64,000 bases of DNA from Paenibacillus sp. J45TS6 (GCF_018403285.1 NZ_BOSJ01000006.1:62001-126000), one strand, 5' to 3'; shown: positions 36,343 through 46,112, counted from the first letter of the stretch. Translations and numbers: made by a program. The notes: generated by a model not told the origin, from the letters alone.

Positions 36343-37131
36343 ATGAAAGAACCTAATTCATCCCATTTGGCCGACATGGACCTGTGGGAAAAGTGGAAGG
36401 AGCACGGGGATTTAGATGCTAGAAAAACCTTGATCGAGAAGCATCTCCATATCGTTCATTATGTATCCAGTCGGTTAGCAGTAGGGCTGCCTAAAAATGT
36501 GTCGAAAGATGACCTTGAGAGCAATGGCGCGCTAGGGTTAATTGATGCACTTGATAAATTTGATTATAAAAGAGGACTCCAATTTGAAACCTATGCCTCT
36601 TGGAGAGTAAGAGGAGCGATACTGGATGGTCTTCGCCAAGGAGACTGGGTTCCGCGTTCGGTTCGTGAGAAAGCAAAACGAATTGAAGAGGCTTATCAAC
36701 ATTTAGAACAAAAATATTCCCGTACCGTTAGTGATGAAGAGATGGGACAATATTTAGATTTATCGGCCAAAGATTTTCAACATATGGTACAAGAGGTAGC
36801 GGTAATGTCGTTATATTCTCTCGAAGATCCGCTGAGAGAAGAAGACGCCGAGACAAGAATGTCACTATTGGTCGATGAGAGAGCTTATCCTCCTGATCAA
36901 ACGGTTCGTGATATTCATCTCAAACAAGCACTGATCACAGGATTAGATAAACTCACGGAAAAAGAACGTATCGTCGTATCTCTTCTATATTATGAAGACT
37001 TATCTCTTAGTGAAATTGCAGAAGTGATGTCTCTATCACCATCTCGAATTTCTCAGTTGCATTCTAAAGCGATTTTACGCCTTCGAGGGACTCTGGAGAA
37101 GCAGCGTGAACTGTTAATGAATCGGGACTAA
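36343..37131 (+). CDS. sigD: Flagellar sigma factor SigD (FliA/WhiG family)
   Basis: 262 residues. Region 2 has GLIDALDKFDYKRGLQFETY, ASWRVRGAILDGLRQGDWVP, region 3 has VREKAKRIEEAYQHLEQKYS, and region 4 has LTEKERIVVSLLYYEDLSLS and EIAEVMSLSPSRISQLHSKA. This pattern is the sigma-28 class that drives late flagellar genes, motility and autolysin promoters. Its location late in the operon matches B. subtilis, where distance from the promoter affects sigD expression. AGGAGGG lies 8 bases before ATG 36343. Confidence 0.97.
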   Translation: MKEPNSSHLADMDLWEKWKEHGDLDARKTLIEKHLHIVHYVSSRLAVGLPKNVSKDDLESNGALGLIDALDKFDYKRGLQFETYASWRVRGAILDGLRQGDWVPRSVREKAKRIEEAYQHLEQKYSRTVSDEEMGQYLDLSAKDFQHMVQEVAVMSLYSLEDPLREEDAETRMSLLVDERAYPPDQTVRDIHLKQALITGLDKLTEKERIVVSLLYYEDLSLSEIAEVMSLSPSRISQLHSKAILRLRGTLEKQRELLMNRD

Positions 37132-37172
37132 TAAAAGGTAGGATGATGACCTGAGAAAGAAGGAAGTTGTAT

Positions 37173-38588
37173 ATGACCCAAAAAATAGAGCTCAAACAAC
37201 ATGTGAAAGTACTGTTATCGGATGATCAAAGCAGCGCATGGATCGATTTATCAAATCTTACATCCGAGTTGGATTTTACCGAACAGGAACTAAACACATT
37301 TCTTCTAACAGAAGGTATTGCGTATGGAATTAAAACGGATACAATTCGTGCAATCGCCGCAAGTCCCCTGAATTTTTATGGCCAAAAGATATTAATAGCT
37401 GAGGGGGATGTTCCTGAAGCGGGTAAGGATGGAATCATTCAGTTCCTTACGAGCACGGATTTAACAGGAGAACGAAGACCGCTCGAGACAGGAAACGGGA
37501 GAGTAGATTATAAGGAAATTACGCGCCTGAACAATGTAAAAAAAGGGCAGGTCATTGCTAAAAAAATAGATCCAAGCCCAGGCAAGCCTGGGAAAAGTGT
37601 AAAAGGAGACCTTATTCCTTTCTCTCCAGGTAAAGAAGCTAGATTCAAGACAGGAAAGAATGTGGTAGTTAGCACCGAAGGAAATGCAATGTACGCCTCG
37701 ATCGATGGACTGATCACGACAACGGAAAATCATCGAATCAATGTATTTCCTGTATTTGAAGTGAATGGAGATGTGGATTACAAAACAGGGAATATAGATT
37801 TTGTAGGTACTGTTGTTATTCGTGGGAATGTACTCTCCGGATTCAAAGTGAAGGCCGCAGGAGACATTCGTGTAATCGGCGGTGTAGAGGGCGCTGAAGT
37901 CTTTGCAGAAGGCTCTATTGAAGTAACAGGGGGAATTATAGGGTACAATAAAGGGCTTATTCAAGCAGGTGTTGATGTAAAGAGCTCATTTATCCAAGAT
38001 GCGAATGTTGAAGCAGGTCAATGTATATATGTCTCGCAAAGTATCATGCATTCATCGATTAGAGCAGGAAAAGAATGTATTTGTGCAGGAACCAAGGGAC
38101 TTATTGTAGGTGGTCTCATTCAAGCAGGTGAAAGAGTAGCCGCTAGAGTAGTTGGTAACCCGATGTCTACCGTAACCACAATTGAAGTTGGTGTAATGCC
38201 AAGACTGCGTAATGAACTTACGAACCTTCGCCAGCAGCAAAAGGGGTTGAGCGAAAGTATAGATAAAACGGCCAAAGCTCTTCATCTTTTAGATCAAATG
38301 GCTGCTACTGGACATATATCAGATGATAAGATGCATATGCGGATGAAACTTCAAGTGACTCGTGAATCTAGCATGCAACAAATGAAAGAGAACAGGGAGC
38401 AAATATTGGATATCGAAAAAGTGTTGGAAGATACCTCGAAAGCAAGAGTCGATATAACTAAGATGATTTACGGAGGCTCTAAAATAGTTATCGGCAGATA
38501 CACCAAATTTATTAAAGATACAGCAACACAAATTTCATTTTTTTATCAAAACGGTGATATTTCTATGGTTCCTCTAAAGAATGGTTAA
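37173..38588 (+). CDS. FapA (DUF342) family polymer-like protein
   Basis: 471 residues from ATG 37173. The N-terminal 150 residues are a mixed domain; residues about 160-335 form beta-helix-like repeats typical of the family (NGDVDYKTGNIDFVGTVVIR, GNVLSGFKVKAAGDIRVIGG, VEGAEVFAEGSIEVTGGIIG). A coiled coil covers about 345-420. FapA-family proteins are common in Firmicutes, Vibrio and spirochaetes and often lie near motility genes, but the biochemical role is not settled. AAGGAAG precedes the start. Confidence 0.88.
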   Translation: MTQKIELKQHVKVLLSDDQSSAWIDLSNLTSELDFTEQELNTFLLTEGIAYGIKTDTIRAIAASPLNFYGQKILIAEGDVPEAGKDGIIQFLTSTDLTGERRPLETGNGRVDYKEITRLNNVKKGQVIAKKIDPSPGKPGKSVKGDLIPFSPGKEARFKTGKNVVVSTEGNAMYASIDGLITTTENHRINVFPVFEVNGDVDYKTGNIDFVGTVVIRGNVLSGFKVKAAGDIRVIGGVEGAEVFAEGSIEVTGGIIGYNKGLIQAGVDVKSSFIQDANVEAGQCIYVSQSIMHSSIRAGKECICAGTKGLIVGGLIQAGERVAARVVGNPMSTVTTIEVGVMPRLRNELTNLRQQQKGLSESIDKTAKALHLLDQMAATGHISDDKMHMRMKLQVTRESSMQQMKENREQILDIEKVLEDTSKARVDITKMIYGGSKIVIGRYTKFIKDTATQISFFYQNGDISMVPLKNG

Positions 38589-38626
38589 GCGTATTTATTC
38601 TTGTTAGCAGTGAAGGAGTGAAGAGG

Positions 38627-38947
38627 GTGAGCTTGAAAAACGTTGAACTTCAAATTGCTATACCTCGTACGACGGAGGCGGGACGGTATCAAAGCGAATA
38701 CGACCACAGGAGATCATCAGAACAGTCCCTACTAGCAACAAACGAGAATAAAAAGACGAAAAAAGAAAGTAAACAAAGTCCAAAAACATCAGAATCAGAA
38801 CAGACAGGGATAAGAGATCGTTCAGCTTCGTCCGGGACTTTGGAGATAAAGAATTCGAATGAGCTTGAAGAAACTTCAGAAGAGACACTGGCAGCTACGC
38901 CAGCGGAACACCCTTTTAAAGGGAAACACATTGACTACAGTTTATAA
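38627..38947 (+). CDS. Small hydrophilic protein with conserved-looking C-terminus, unknown
   Basis: 106 residues from GTG 38627, 8 bases after AAGGAG. It begins MSLKNVELQIAIPRTTEAGR and continues with a Ser/Glu/Lys/Thr-rich disordered middle (about 25-90). It ends HPFKGKHIDYSL, a compact motif that may be the functional part. There is no signal peptide or membrane segment. I do not recognise a characterised family. It lies between the FapA-like gene and the SwrB-like gene, 39 and 30 bases from them, so a motility-linked role is inferred from context only. Confidence 0.8.
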   Translation: MSLKNVELQIAIPRTTEAGRYQSEYDHRRSSEQSLLATNENKKTKKESKQSPKTSESEQTGIRDRSASSGTLEIKNSNELEETSEETLAATPAEHPFKGKHIDYSL

Positions 38948-38977
38948 GTAGGCATACATGAATAGGAGAATAATCTC

Positions 38978-39508
38978 ATGGAACCTTGGAGTACCCTCGT
39001 TGTGTTGGGTGTTGGTATCACCCTATTTGCCTGGTTTATGCCGAGATCAAAACCTCAAACAGGGGGAAAAGTGATTAAAGATGTAGAAGCAACGTTAGAG
39101 CAATATTTGGCTGAGATTGAACTGGAGAATGAAAAGGTTATAGAGAGTATTCAAAAATGGAAGCAGGACTTTTCACATACAAACAATCTAAGAGAAAAAG
39201 AAATTCAAGATATGAAACAACAGATTCTAAACCTTGAGCAGCAAGTTTCCTCATTGATGAATGCAAATACTTTTGCTGGCACAAATGTAGAAGCGGCTGT
39301 AAAAAAAGCCGACCATGCAGTAACTGACGATACAGTAATAGAAGAATTCGCTATACAGGAAGAGCCGACCATTCATAAGCGTTACAGTGAGGTCTTTCAA
39401 TTAGAGTCAGAAGGAAAATCTACTGACTTTATAGCTAAAAAGCTAGATATGCCCAAGGGAGAAGTGCAATTGATTCTACAGCTCGGTGAACGGGAGAGAA
39501 TGGTATGA
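38978..39508 (+). CDS. swrB: SwrB-like membrane coiled-coil protein (YlxL family)
   Basis: 176 residues. An N-terminal membrane helix (about 5-22, STLVVLGVGITLFAWFM) is followed by a coiled coil (about 33-100) and a C-terminal helical module RYSEVFQLESEGKSTDFIAK, KLDMPKGEVQLILQLGERER, which resembles a small helix-turn-helix. B. subtilis SwrB, encoded right after sigD, has the same layout and activates flagellar export assembly. Two genes intervene here, so orthology is likely but not certain. Its end overlaps the next gene by 4 bases. Confidence 0.75.
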   Translation: MEPWSTLVVLGVGITLFAWFMPRSKPQTGGKVIKDVEATLEQYLAEIELENEKVIESIQKWKQDFSHTNNLREKEIQDMKQQILNLEQQVSSLMNANTFAGTNVEAAVKKADHAVTDDTVIEEFAIQEEPTIHKRYSEVFQLESEGKSTDFIAKKLDMPKGEVQLILQLGERERMV

Positions 39509-40062
39509 TGAAAAATCGTTCCTTTCTTATGGGACTTGGAATAGGGATTGCAGCCTGCGCACTCATTCTAAAGCTTGCACTTATAGGGCAGGGTGCGGCA
39601 GAAGAAAACGCAAAGAATGTCTTATCACGTACGGAACTGGAAGAACAGGCCGCAATAATGAATCTTAAGGTATACGATGTGAAAGATAAGGTAATGACTG
39701 AAGAAGAATGGGCGGAGCAAAAAGGAGCACGATTAGAAGAAACGGAATCGGGTGCGGTTACAGAATCTCCTGAAAAGCCAAAGGTTCCGCAGAACGAAAC
39801 GCCTGATGAGCCAAAACAGCCGACTTCGGAGAAAAAGGCAGAGCCTTCTACAGAGGTAGTGAGATATAAGGTGATTCAAGGTGCAACCTTAAATGATGTT
39901 GCGGATCATTTAACTTCCTTACATGTGATTCAGGACCCCGAAGCTTTCTTAAAAGAAGCCAATCGTCAAAAAATCAACAGGAAAATTCAAACAGGCACCT
40001 ATGAATTTAAGCAGAATGAATCTACCAATTCTATTATTAAGAAAATCACCGCAGCTCCTTAA
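39505..40062 (+). CDS. Short YceG/MltG-like membrane protein without catalytic domain
   Basis: 185 residues. One membrane helix at about 6-28 (FLMGLGIGIAACALILKLAL) is followed by an acidic, Pro-rich spacer and a C-terminal domain, about 118-183 (VRYKVIQGATLNDVADHLTS, then YEFKQNESTNSIIKKITAAP). That domain resembles the LysM-like N-terminal part of MltG. MltG proteins are usually near 340-390 residues and carry a catalytic Glu in a later domain that is absent here, so transglycosylase activity is unlikely. ATGA overlap with the SwrB-like gene suggests joint function. It is the last gene of the fla/che run. Confidence 0.8.
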   Translation: MMKNRSFLMGLGIGIAACALILKLALIGQGAAEENAKNVLSRTELEEQAAIMNLKVYDVKDKVMTEEEWAEQKGARLEETESGAVTESPEKPKVPQNETPDEPKQPTSEKKAEPSTEVVRYKVIQGATLNDVADHLTSLHVIQDPEAFLKEANRQKINRKIQTGTYEFKQNESTNSIIKKITAAP

Positions 40063-40107
40063 TTTCGGATTCTTATAATGATGTTAGTTATTTAGAACTA
40101 AACATTG

Positions 40108-40136
40108 TTGCATCTCAGTTTCACTTATGATATATT
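40108..40136 (+). promoter_or_regulatory. Sigma-A-type promoter for rpsB-tsf
   Basis: TTGCAT (40108-40113), a 17-base spacer and TATATT (40131-40136). Transcription would begin near 40143 and produce a leader of about 118 bases. No clear terminator separates the preceding gene from this promoter. Confidence 0.7.
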
Positions 40137-40142
40137 AATTGA

Positions 40143-40260
40143 CGGTGTTAAAACACACGCTACGCTAATTCTGTCGAGGGTGCTTCCTTTAAGGGAAGTC
40201 TTGTCGGGAAATGATGCTAGCGGAGGACACAAAAACCAAAATATTAGGAGGTGTGTGGAG
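40143..40260 (+). promoter_or_regulatory. rpsB 5' leader, possible S2 autoregulatory RNA
   Basis: The leader contains small complementary segments such as GTGTT/AACAC (about 40144-40156) and CTTCC/GGAAG (about 40184-40198), followed by the strong AGGAGGTGTG ribosome binding site. Many bacterial rpsB leaders bind S2 and repress translation; applying that here is inference from position and length, not from a recognised motif. Confidence 0.4.
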
Positions 40261-40959
40261 ATGGCAGTTATCTCCATGAAACAGCTTCTCGAAGCTGGGG
40301 TTCACTTCGGTCATCAGACTCGTCGTTGGAATCCAAAGATGGATCGTTATATCTTCACTGAAAGAAACGGTATTTACATCATTGACTTGCAAAAGACAGT
40401 GAAAAAAGTTGAGGAAGCTTACAACTTCGTTAAAAGTATTGCAGGAGAGAACGGTACTGTTCTTTTCGTAGGTACTAAAAAACAAGCTCAAGATTCCGTA
40501 AAAGAAGAAGCAGAGCGCGCTGGTCAATTTTACATTAACCAACGTTGGTTGGGTGGTACTCTTACTAACTTCCAAACTATTCAAAAACGTATCGATCGTT
40601 TGAAAAAGTTGGAAGCATGGGAAGAGGACGGCACATTTGAAGTTCTTCCTAAAAAAGAAGTTATCATTCTCCGTAAAGAGAAAGATCGTCTTGAGAAATT
40701 CCTCGGCGGTATCAAGAACATGAAGGGTCTTCCAAGTGCCCTGTTCATAATCGACCCTCGTAAAGAGCGTATTGCAGTAGCAGAAGCTCGTAAATTGGGT
40801 ATCCCAATCGTAGGTATCGTTGATACTAACTGCGATCCGGACGAAATCGATTATGTTATTCCTGGTAACGATGACGCGATTCGCGCGGTTAAATTGCTTA
40901 CTGGAAAAATGGCTGATGCTGTTATTGAAGCACATCAAGGCGAAGAAACTTCCGCTTAA
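40261..40959 (+). CDS. rpsB: 30S ribosomal protein S2
   Basis: 232 residues from ATG 40261, which lies 8 bases after AGGAGG. The N-terminus [40 protein letters not shown] and later [39 protein letters not shown] are unmistakable S2. It binds late in 30S assembly near the decoding site back. The frame extends upstream to 40105 but that would overlap the promoter, so I reject it. tsf follows after an attenuator-like hairpin. Confidence 0.98.
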   Translation: MAVISMKQLLEAGVHFGHQTRRWNPKMDRYIFTERNGIYIIDLQKTVKKVEEAYNFVKSIAGENGTVLFVGTKKQAQDSVKEEAERAGQFYINQRWLGGTLTNFQTIQKRIDRLKKLEAWEEDGTFEVLPKKEVIILRKEKDRLEKFLGGIKNMKGLPSALFIIDPRKERIAVAEARKLGIPIVGIVDTNCDPDEIDYVIPGNDDAIRAVKLLTGKMADAVIEAHQGEETSA

Positions 40960-40995
40960 GATTGCTTTCAAAGGCCTAAGTATATGAATTAAATG

Positions 40996-41041
40996 AAAAA
41001 GGGTGGTTGGCAGGTGGATAACCTCTCACTACCCTTTTTTT
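40996..41041 (+). terminator. Attenuator-like terminator between rpsB and tsf
   Basis: AAAAAGGGT (40996-41004) pairs with ACCC and the T-run (41031-41041), and an inner AGGT/ACCT stem with a 5-base loop (41012-41024) stacks inside, with unpaired side loops. Seven T follow the stem. Read-through would set the S2 to EF-Ts ratio. Confidence 0.7.
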
Positions 41042-41080
41042 AGGGTCATACGCAAATTTATCCTCTGGAGGGAATTAACA

Positions 41081-41731
41081 ATGGCAGTAGATGCAAAATT
41101 GGTGAAAGAACTTCGTGAAAAAACGGGCGCAGGTATGCTCGATTGCAAAAAAGCACTAGAAGAAGGAAACAACGATGTAAACAAAGCGATTGAAATTCTT
41201 CGTGAAAAAGGCTTGTCCGCAGCAGCGAACAAAGCTGGCCGCGCTGCAACAGAAGGCGTAGTACAATCTTACATCCACGCTGGTGGACGTATTGGTGTAC
41301 TGGTTGAAGTTAACTGTGAGACTGACTTCGTTGCTATGACAGATCAATTCAAGGAATTTGCTCGCGACATCGCTATGCAAATCGCTGCTTCTAACCCACG
41401 TTACGTGAGCCGTGAAGAAGTTCCTCAAGAAGAAATTGAGAAAGAAAAAGAAATTTTGAAAGCTCAAGCTCTGAATGAAGGTAAACCAGAAAAAATCGTT
41501 GAGAAAATGGTTGAAGGTCGTATTGGTAAATATTACGAAGAGTTCTGCTTGCTTGAGCAATCTTTCGTAAAAGACCCAGACAAAACAATTGAACAATTGC
41601 TGAACGAAAAAATCAGCACAATTGGCGAAAACATCTCAATCCGTCGCTTTACTCGTTACGAGCTTGGTGAAGGTCTTGAGAAAAAACAAGACAACTTCGT
41701 TGAAGAAGTTATGTCCCAAGTAAATAAATAA
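41081..41731 (+). CDS. tsf: Translation elongation factor Ts
   Basis: 216 residues from ATG 41081, 9 bases after TGGAGGG. The N-terminal UBA-like domain and the nucleotide-exchange motif [20 protein letters not shown] are present (about 13-32), followed by the short EF-Ts core with [22 protein letters not shown]-Ts recycles EF-Tu-GDP. The protein has the short Bacillus-type architecture lacking one subdomain of the E. coli protein. The longer upstream frame from 41003 crosses the hairpin before tsf and is rejected. Confidence 0.98.
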   Translation: MAVDAKLVKELREKTGAGMLDCKKALEEGNNDVNKAIEILREKGLSAAANKAGRAATEGVVQSYIHAGGRIGVLVEVNCETDFVAMTDQFKEFARDIAMQIAASNPRYVSREEVPQEEIEKEKEILKAQALNEGKPEKIVEKMVEGRIGKYYEEFCLLEQSFVKDPDKTIEQLLNEKISTIGENISIRRFTRYELGEGLEKKQDNFVEEVMSQVNK

Positions 41732-41883
41732 ACAAAGAAAATGATCGAATCAAAAGACGGCCCATGTTATTCTTGAAGATAATGTAATGATTTACATCTT
41801 AGAGATTACACAGACAGCTTTATATGGAAAGAACAACTGGATTGTCCGAGATTCGGCTCAAAAGGTTTTCTTTAACTAAGAGT

Positions 41884-41911
41884 GGAACACAATCCGTGTT
41901 CCTTTCTTTTT
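41884..41911 (+). terminator. Terminator between tsf and pyrH
   Basis: GGAACAC (41884-41890) and GTGTTCC (41896-41902) form a perfect 7-bp stem with a 5-base loop, followed by TTTCTTTTT. It lies about 150 bases after the tsf stop and 70 before the pyrH start, so it separates the two or attenuates pyrH. Confidence 0.8.
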
Positions 41912-41917
41912 AACTAA

Positions 41918-42708
<791 letters not shown>

Positions 42709-42709
<1 letters not shown>

Positions 42710-43263
42710 TGCCGCAATCAATTAAAAAGAACGCAGAAGAACGCATGGAAAAAGCGATCCTCGCACTTAAACGTGATTTGTCAACACTTCGTGCAGGTCG
42801 TGCAACCCCTTCTTTACTTGATCGAATTCAAGTTGAATATTATGGCGCACCTACGCCGGTTAACCAACTTGCAAATATTACGACTCCGGATTCTCGTACT
42901 TTGATGATCCAACCATGGGATAAATCTTCCTTGGCTGATATCGAACGTGCTATTATGAAGTCAGATCTTGGTCTTACACCGCAAAATGATGGTGCTATGA
43001 TCCGTCTGAGCATTCCGGCACTTACTGAAGAACGCAGAATTGAACTTGTGAAATTCACCAAGAAATTTGGGGAAGAAGCAAAAGTAGCGGTTCGTAACAT
43101 CCGTCGTGATGCAAATGATGATATCAAAAAGTTGGAGAAATCCGATATTTCTGAGGATGAATCTCGCAGACATCAAGACGATATTCAAAAGTCTACTGAT
43201 AAATTTGTTGCAGAAGTAGATAAAGTTCTCGCTGCAAAAGAAAAAGAAATCATGGAAGTGTAA
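42709..43263 (+). CDS. frr: Ribosome recycling factor
   Basis: 184 residues, normal for RRF. The three-helix bundle includes [40 protein letters not shown], then [20 protein letters not shown] and the C-terminal helix ([20 protein letters not shown]). With EF-G it splits post-termination ribosomes. The ATG overlaps the pyrH stop by one base and uses AAAGGAAG in the pyrH end as ribosome binding site. Confidence 0.98.
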
Positions 43264-43279
43264 TATAATATGCTTACGG

Positions 43280-43310
43280 CCCCTCCGCCTTCGGTGGGGT
43301 TTGCTCTTTT
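43280..43310 (+). terminator. Weak terminator-like hairpin between frr and uppS
   Basis: CCCCTCCG and CGGTGGGG pair around CCTT with one T-T mismatch, followed by TTTGCTCTTTT. The interrupted T-run suggests partial termination at most. Confidence 0.5.
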
Positions 43311-43354
43311 CACAGCAAGGAAAAGAAACTTCATGGAATTTTGGAGGAAGTCGA

Positions 43355-44119
43355 ATGATGAAACGCGCTCGGTCGTGGTGGAATAAGAACGGCAAAGAGA
43401 CGCCTGAACTGTCAAAAGCTAATATTCCGCAACACGTGGCTATTATTATGGATGGCAATGGTAGATGGGCCAAACAACAAGGTATGCCTCGCATCGTTGG
43501 ACATCAAAGCGGTATGAAAGCTCTTAAACGGGCAACGATTGCTGCAGATGACTTGGGAATCAAGTATCTGACAATGTATGCCTTCTCGACAGAAAACTGG
43601 ACGAGACCGAAAGATGAAGTGGATTTTTTGATGCGTCTGCCTGTTGATTTTCTTGCACAGGAGCTAGATGAATTAATCGAAAAAAACGTATGTGTACGAA
43701 TGATGGGGTATGAAGAGAATTTACCTGATCATACGGTAAAAGCACTTCGAGAAGCAATTCGAAAAACAAAAGATAATACCGGACTGGTTCTTACTTTTGC
43801 TTTGAATTATGGCAGTAGAAGTGAAATCACAGATGCGATGAAAGCAATTGCTCAGCAAATTGAATCGGGTGACCTGACAACTGATGATATTACGCCTGAC
43901 CTGATTGAGAAACACTTGTTGTCTAAAGACCTGCCTGATCCGGATTTATTAATTCGAACAAGCGGAGAACTTAGAATAAGTAATTTTATGCTGTGGCAGC
44001 TTGCTTATAGCGAAATGTGGTTTACAGATATTTACTGGCCGGATTTTAATAGAGAACACTTATATGAAGCAGTAGCCGAATACCAACGCAGAACAAGAAG
44101 GTATGGCGGTCTGAAGTAA
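43355..44119 (+). CDS. uppS: Undecaprenyl diphosphate synthase
   Basis: 254 residues from ATG 43355, 8 bases after TGGAGG (a second ATG is at 43358). The catalytic Asp33 sits in AIIMDGNGRWAKQQGMPRIV, followed by the substrate-binding YLTMYAFSTENWTRP and the C-terminal LIRTSGELRISNFMLWQLAY. It makes the C55 lipid carrier for cell wall synthesis from FPP and IPP. The gene starts an isoprenoid/lipid group with cdsA and dxr. Confidence 0.97.
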   Translation: MMKRARSWWNKNGKETPELSKANIPQHVAIIMDGNGRWAKQQGMPRIVGHQSGMKALKRATIAADDLGIKYLTMYAFSTENWTRPKDEVDFLMRLPVDFLAQELDELIEKNVCVRMMGYEENLPDHTVKALREAIRKTKDNTGLVLTFALNYGSRSEITDAMKAIAQQIESGDLTTDDITPDLIEKHLLSKDLPDPDLLIRTSGELRISNFMLWQLAYSEMWFTDIYWPDFNREHLYEAVAEYQRRTRRYGGLK

Positions 44120-44135
44120 TGGAGGATGGACCAAG

Positions 44136-44930
44136 TTGAAACAGCGAGTAATAACTGGAATTGTTGCCGGTGCTTTATTTTTGGGGTTTGCAATGCTGGG
44201 TGGACTCTGGTATAACTTCTTCATTTTTCTAATGGCACTTATTGGATTATACGAGTTCATACGGATGATTGGTGTTTCTGCTTTTTCGGGTACAGCAATC
44301 ATTGGATATGCCGGCATTCTTTTCCTCATTTTTCCTGATTTGCTTGCAGAGCTGGGGTTAACGTTGACATTAAATCAGATATTGTGGATTTTGATGATAC
44401 TGCTGCTTATCGCAACCGTAACGACAAAAAACAAGATTACCGTTCAGACTGCGGCTTTGATTTTTATTGGTGTCGTATATGTTGGAATCGGTTTTTATTA
44501 TATTGCAGTAACACGTCAATTACCGGCAGGATTGTTTTGGACTTTTCTTCTTTTGGCAAGTATTTGGGGTAGTGATGCAGGAGCTTATTTTGTAGGCAAG
44601 TCGTTCGGTAAAAATAAACTTTGGCCGATGATTAGTCCTAACAAGACCATAGAAGGTGCTATTGGCGGAATTATTATAGCCATTATAATTGCGCTCTTAT
44701 TTGCTGGGTTCTCTCAGGGCCTCCTAGGTTTCGGAAGAGCTGTACTCATTGGTTTGTCTGCTTCCGTTATTGGTCAATTAGGAGATTTAGCGCAGTCTGC
44801 CTATAAACGTGTATATGGAATTAAAGATTCGGGGAATCTGCTTCCAGGGCATGGTGGTATTCTGGATCGATGTGATAGTTGGATCTTTGTGTTTCCGTTC
44901 GTACATATCCTCATGCTCCTCCCTTACTAA
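44136..44930 (+). CDS. cdsA: Phosphatidate cytidylyltransferase
   Basis: 264 residues from TTG 44136, 10 bases after GGAGG. About eight membrane helices are visible. The C-terminal signature SVIGQLGDLAQSAYKRVYGI, KDSGNLLPGHGGILDRCDSW defines CdsA. It makes CDP-diacylglycerol, the branch point of phospholipid synthesis. It lies between uppS and dxr, the common order in Bacilli. Confidence 0.97.
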   Translation: MKQRVITGIVAGALFLGFAMLGGLWYNFFIFLMALIGLYEFIRMIGVSAFSGTAIIGYAGILFLIFPDLLAELGLTLTLNQILWILMILLLIATVTTKNKITVQTAALIFIGVVYVGIGFYYIAVTRQLPAGLFWTFLLLASIWGSDAGAYFVGKSFGKNKLWPMISPNKTIEGAIGGIIIAIIIALLFAGFSQGLLGFGRAVLIGLSASVIGQLGDLAQSAYKRVYGIKDSGNLLPGHGGILDRCDSWIFVFPFVHILMLLPY

Positions 44931-44972
44931 GGAAAGACAAACGATTTTATGTCAATACAAGAGGTGTCATTT

Positions 44973-46112
44973 GTGAAGAAAATTTCAATTTTAGGTTCAA
45001 CAGGCTCCATTGGAACTCAAACCTTAGATGTCGTTCGAATGCATCCGGAAGAGTTCCAGGTAGAGGGCTTGTCAGCGGGTACCAATGTGGAGCTGCTCAT
45101 CGAGCAAGCCAGGGCATATCGTCCTCGTAAAGTGTCCGTCAGTCGTAAAGAAGATGTAGATCATGTACGTATGCACGTGCCTGAAGGCACAGAGGTTTAT
45201 TATGGAAACGAAGGTCTGATCGAGGTGGCTGCAGGAACAGATGCGGATACCGTCATTACAGCAGTGATGGGTAGTGTGGGACTATCGTCTACACTCGCTG
45301 CGATTAGAGAAGGGAAACAGATTGGCCTGGCCAACAAGGAGACTCTTGTAACAGCCGGTCATCTGGTTACTGCACTAGCTCAGGAAAAACAAGTACAGAT
45401 TATCCCGGTAGACAGCGAACATTCGGCTATTTTTCAGTGTCTGAATGGGGAACAACTACGTGAGGTTAAACAGATTACACTCACTGCCTCAGGCGGGTCG
45501 TTTCGAGATTTAACCAGACAGCAGCTTCAGCACGTAACGGTTGCAGATGCACTCAAACATCCGAATTGGTCGATGGGCTCCAAGATTACAATAGACTCGG
45601 CAACGATGGTGAATAAAGGACTAGAGGTAATAGAAGCAAGATGGTTGTTCGATCTTCCTTATGAAAAGATCAACGTTCTTCTTCATCCAGAAAGCATTAT
45701 TCATTCGTTCGTAGAGTTTCAAGATACAAGTATGATTGCACAAATGGGTAACCCGGACATGCGTGTTCCTATTCAATATGCATTAACTTATCCGAAGCGA
45801 TTACCTTCCCCAGCTTCATCTTTATCACTTTCTGAGATCGGAGCGCTGCATTTTAGAGAAATGGACATGGAGCGTTTTCCTTGCTTAAAGCTTGCTTATG
45901 AATGTGGTAAAATAGGGGGAACCGCAACAACGGCATTTAATGCTGCGAATGAAGTGGCCGTTGCTCGTTTTCTTAAAGGGGATATTTCTTTTCTGAAGAT
46001 CGAGGAGATCATTGCAAGAGTACTAGATAATCATCAAAGCATTCCGAGTCCTGATCTAGAGCAGATTGAACAGGTTGATCAGCAAGTAAGAGATATTGCA
46101 ACCTCTTTATAA
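44973..46112 (+). CDS. dxr: 1-deoxy-D-xylulose 5-phosphate reductoisomerase
   Basis: 379 residues from GTG 44973, which has AGAGGTG 6 bases upstream; the ATG at 44949 would add 8 residues. The NADPH motif is ILGSTGSIGTQTLDVVRMHP; catalytic residues lie in PVDSEHSAIFQCL and the HPNWSMGSKITIDSATMVNK, GLEVIEARWLF segment. It makes MEP, the committed step of the non-mevalonate isoprenoid pathway that feeds UppS. The gene lies upstream of rseP as in B. subtilis. Confidence 0.96.
   Translation: MKKISILGSTGSIGTQTLDVVRMHPEEFQVEGLSAGTNVELLIEQARAYRPRKVSVSRKEDVDHVRMHVPEGTEVYYGNEGLIEVAAGTDADTVITAVMGSVGLSSTLAAIREGKQIGLANKETLVTAGHLVTALAQEKQVQIIPVDSEHSAIFQCLNGEQLREVKQITLTASGGSFRDLTRQQLQHVTVADALKHPNWSMGSKITIDSATMVNKGLEVIEARWLFDLPYEKINVLLHPESIIHSFVEFQDTSMIAQMGNPDMRVPIQYALTYPKRLPSPASSLSLSEIGALHFREMDMERFPCLKLAYECGKIGGTATTAFNAANEVAVARFLKGDISFLKIEEIIARVLDNHQSIPSPDLEQIEQVDQQVRDIATSL

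Noticed and set aside
40083-40104. Terminator after the fla/che run
   Set aside because: TTAGTT/AACTAA can pair but no T-run follows and the stem is short; I see no convincing terminator there.
40105-40260. Longer S2 protein starting at 40105
   Set aside because: It would overlap the -35 and -10 boxes; the standard S2 start lies at 40261.
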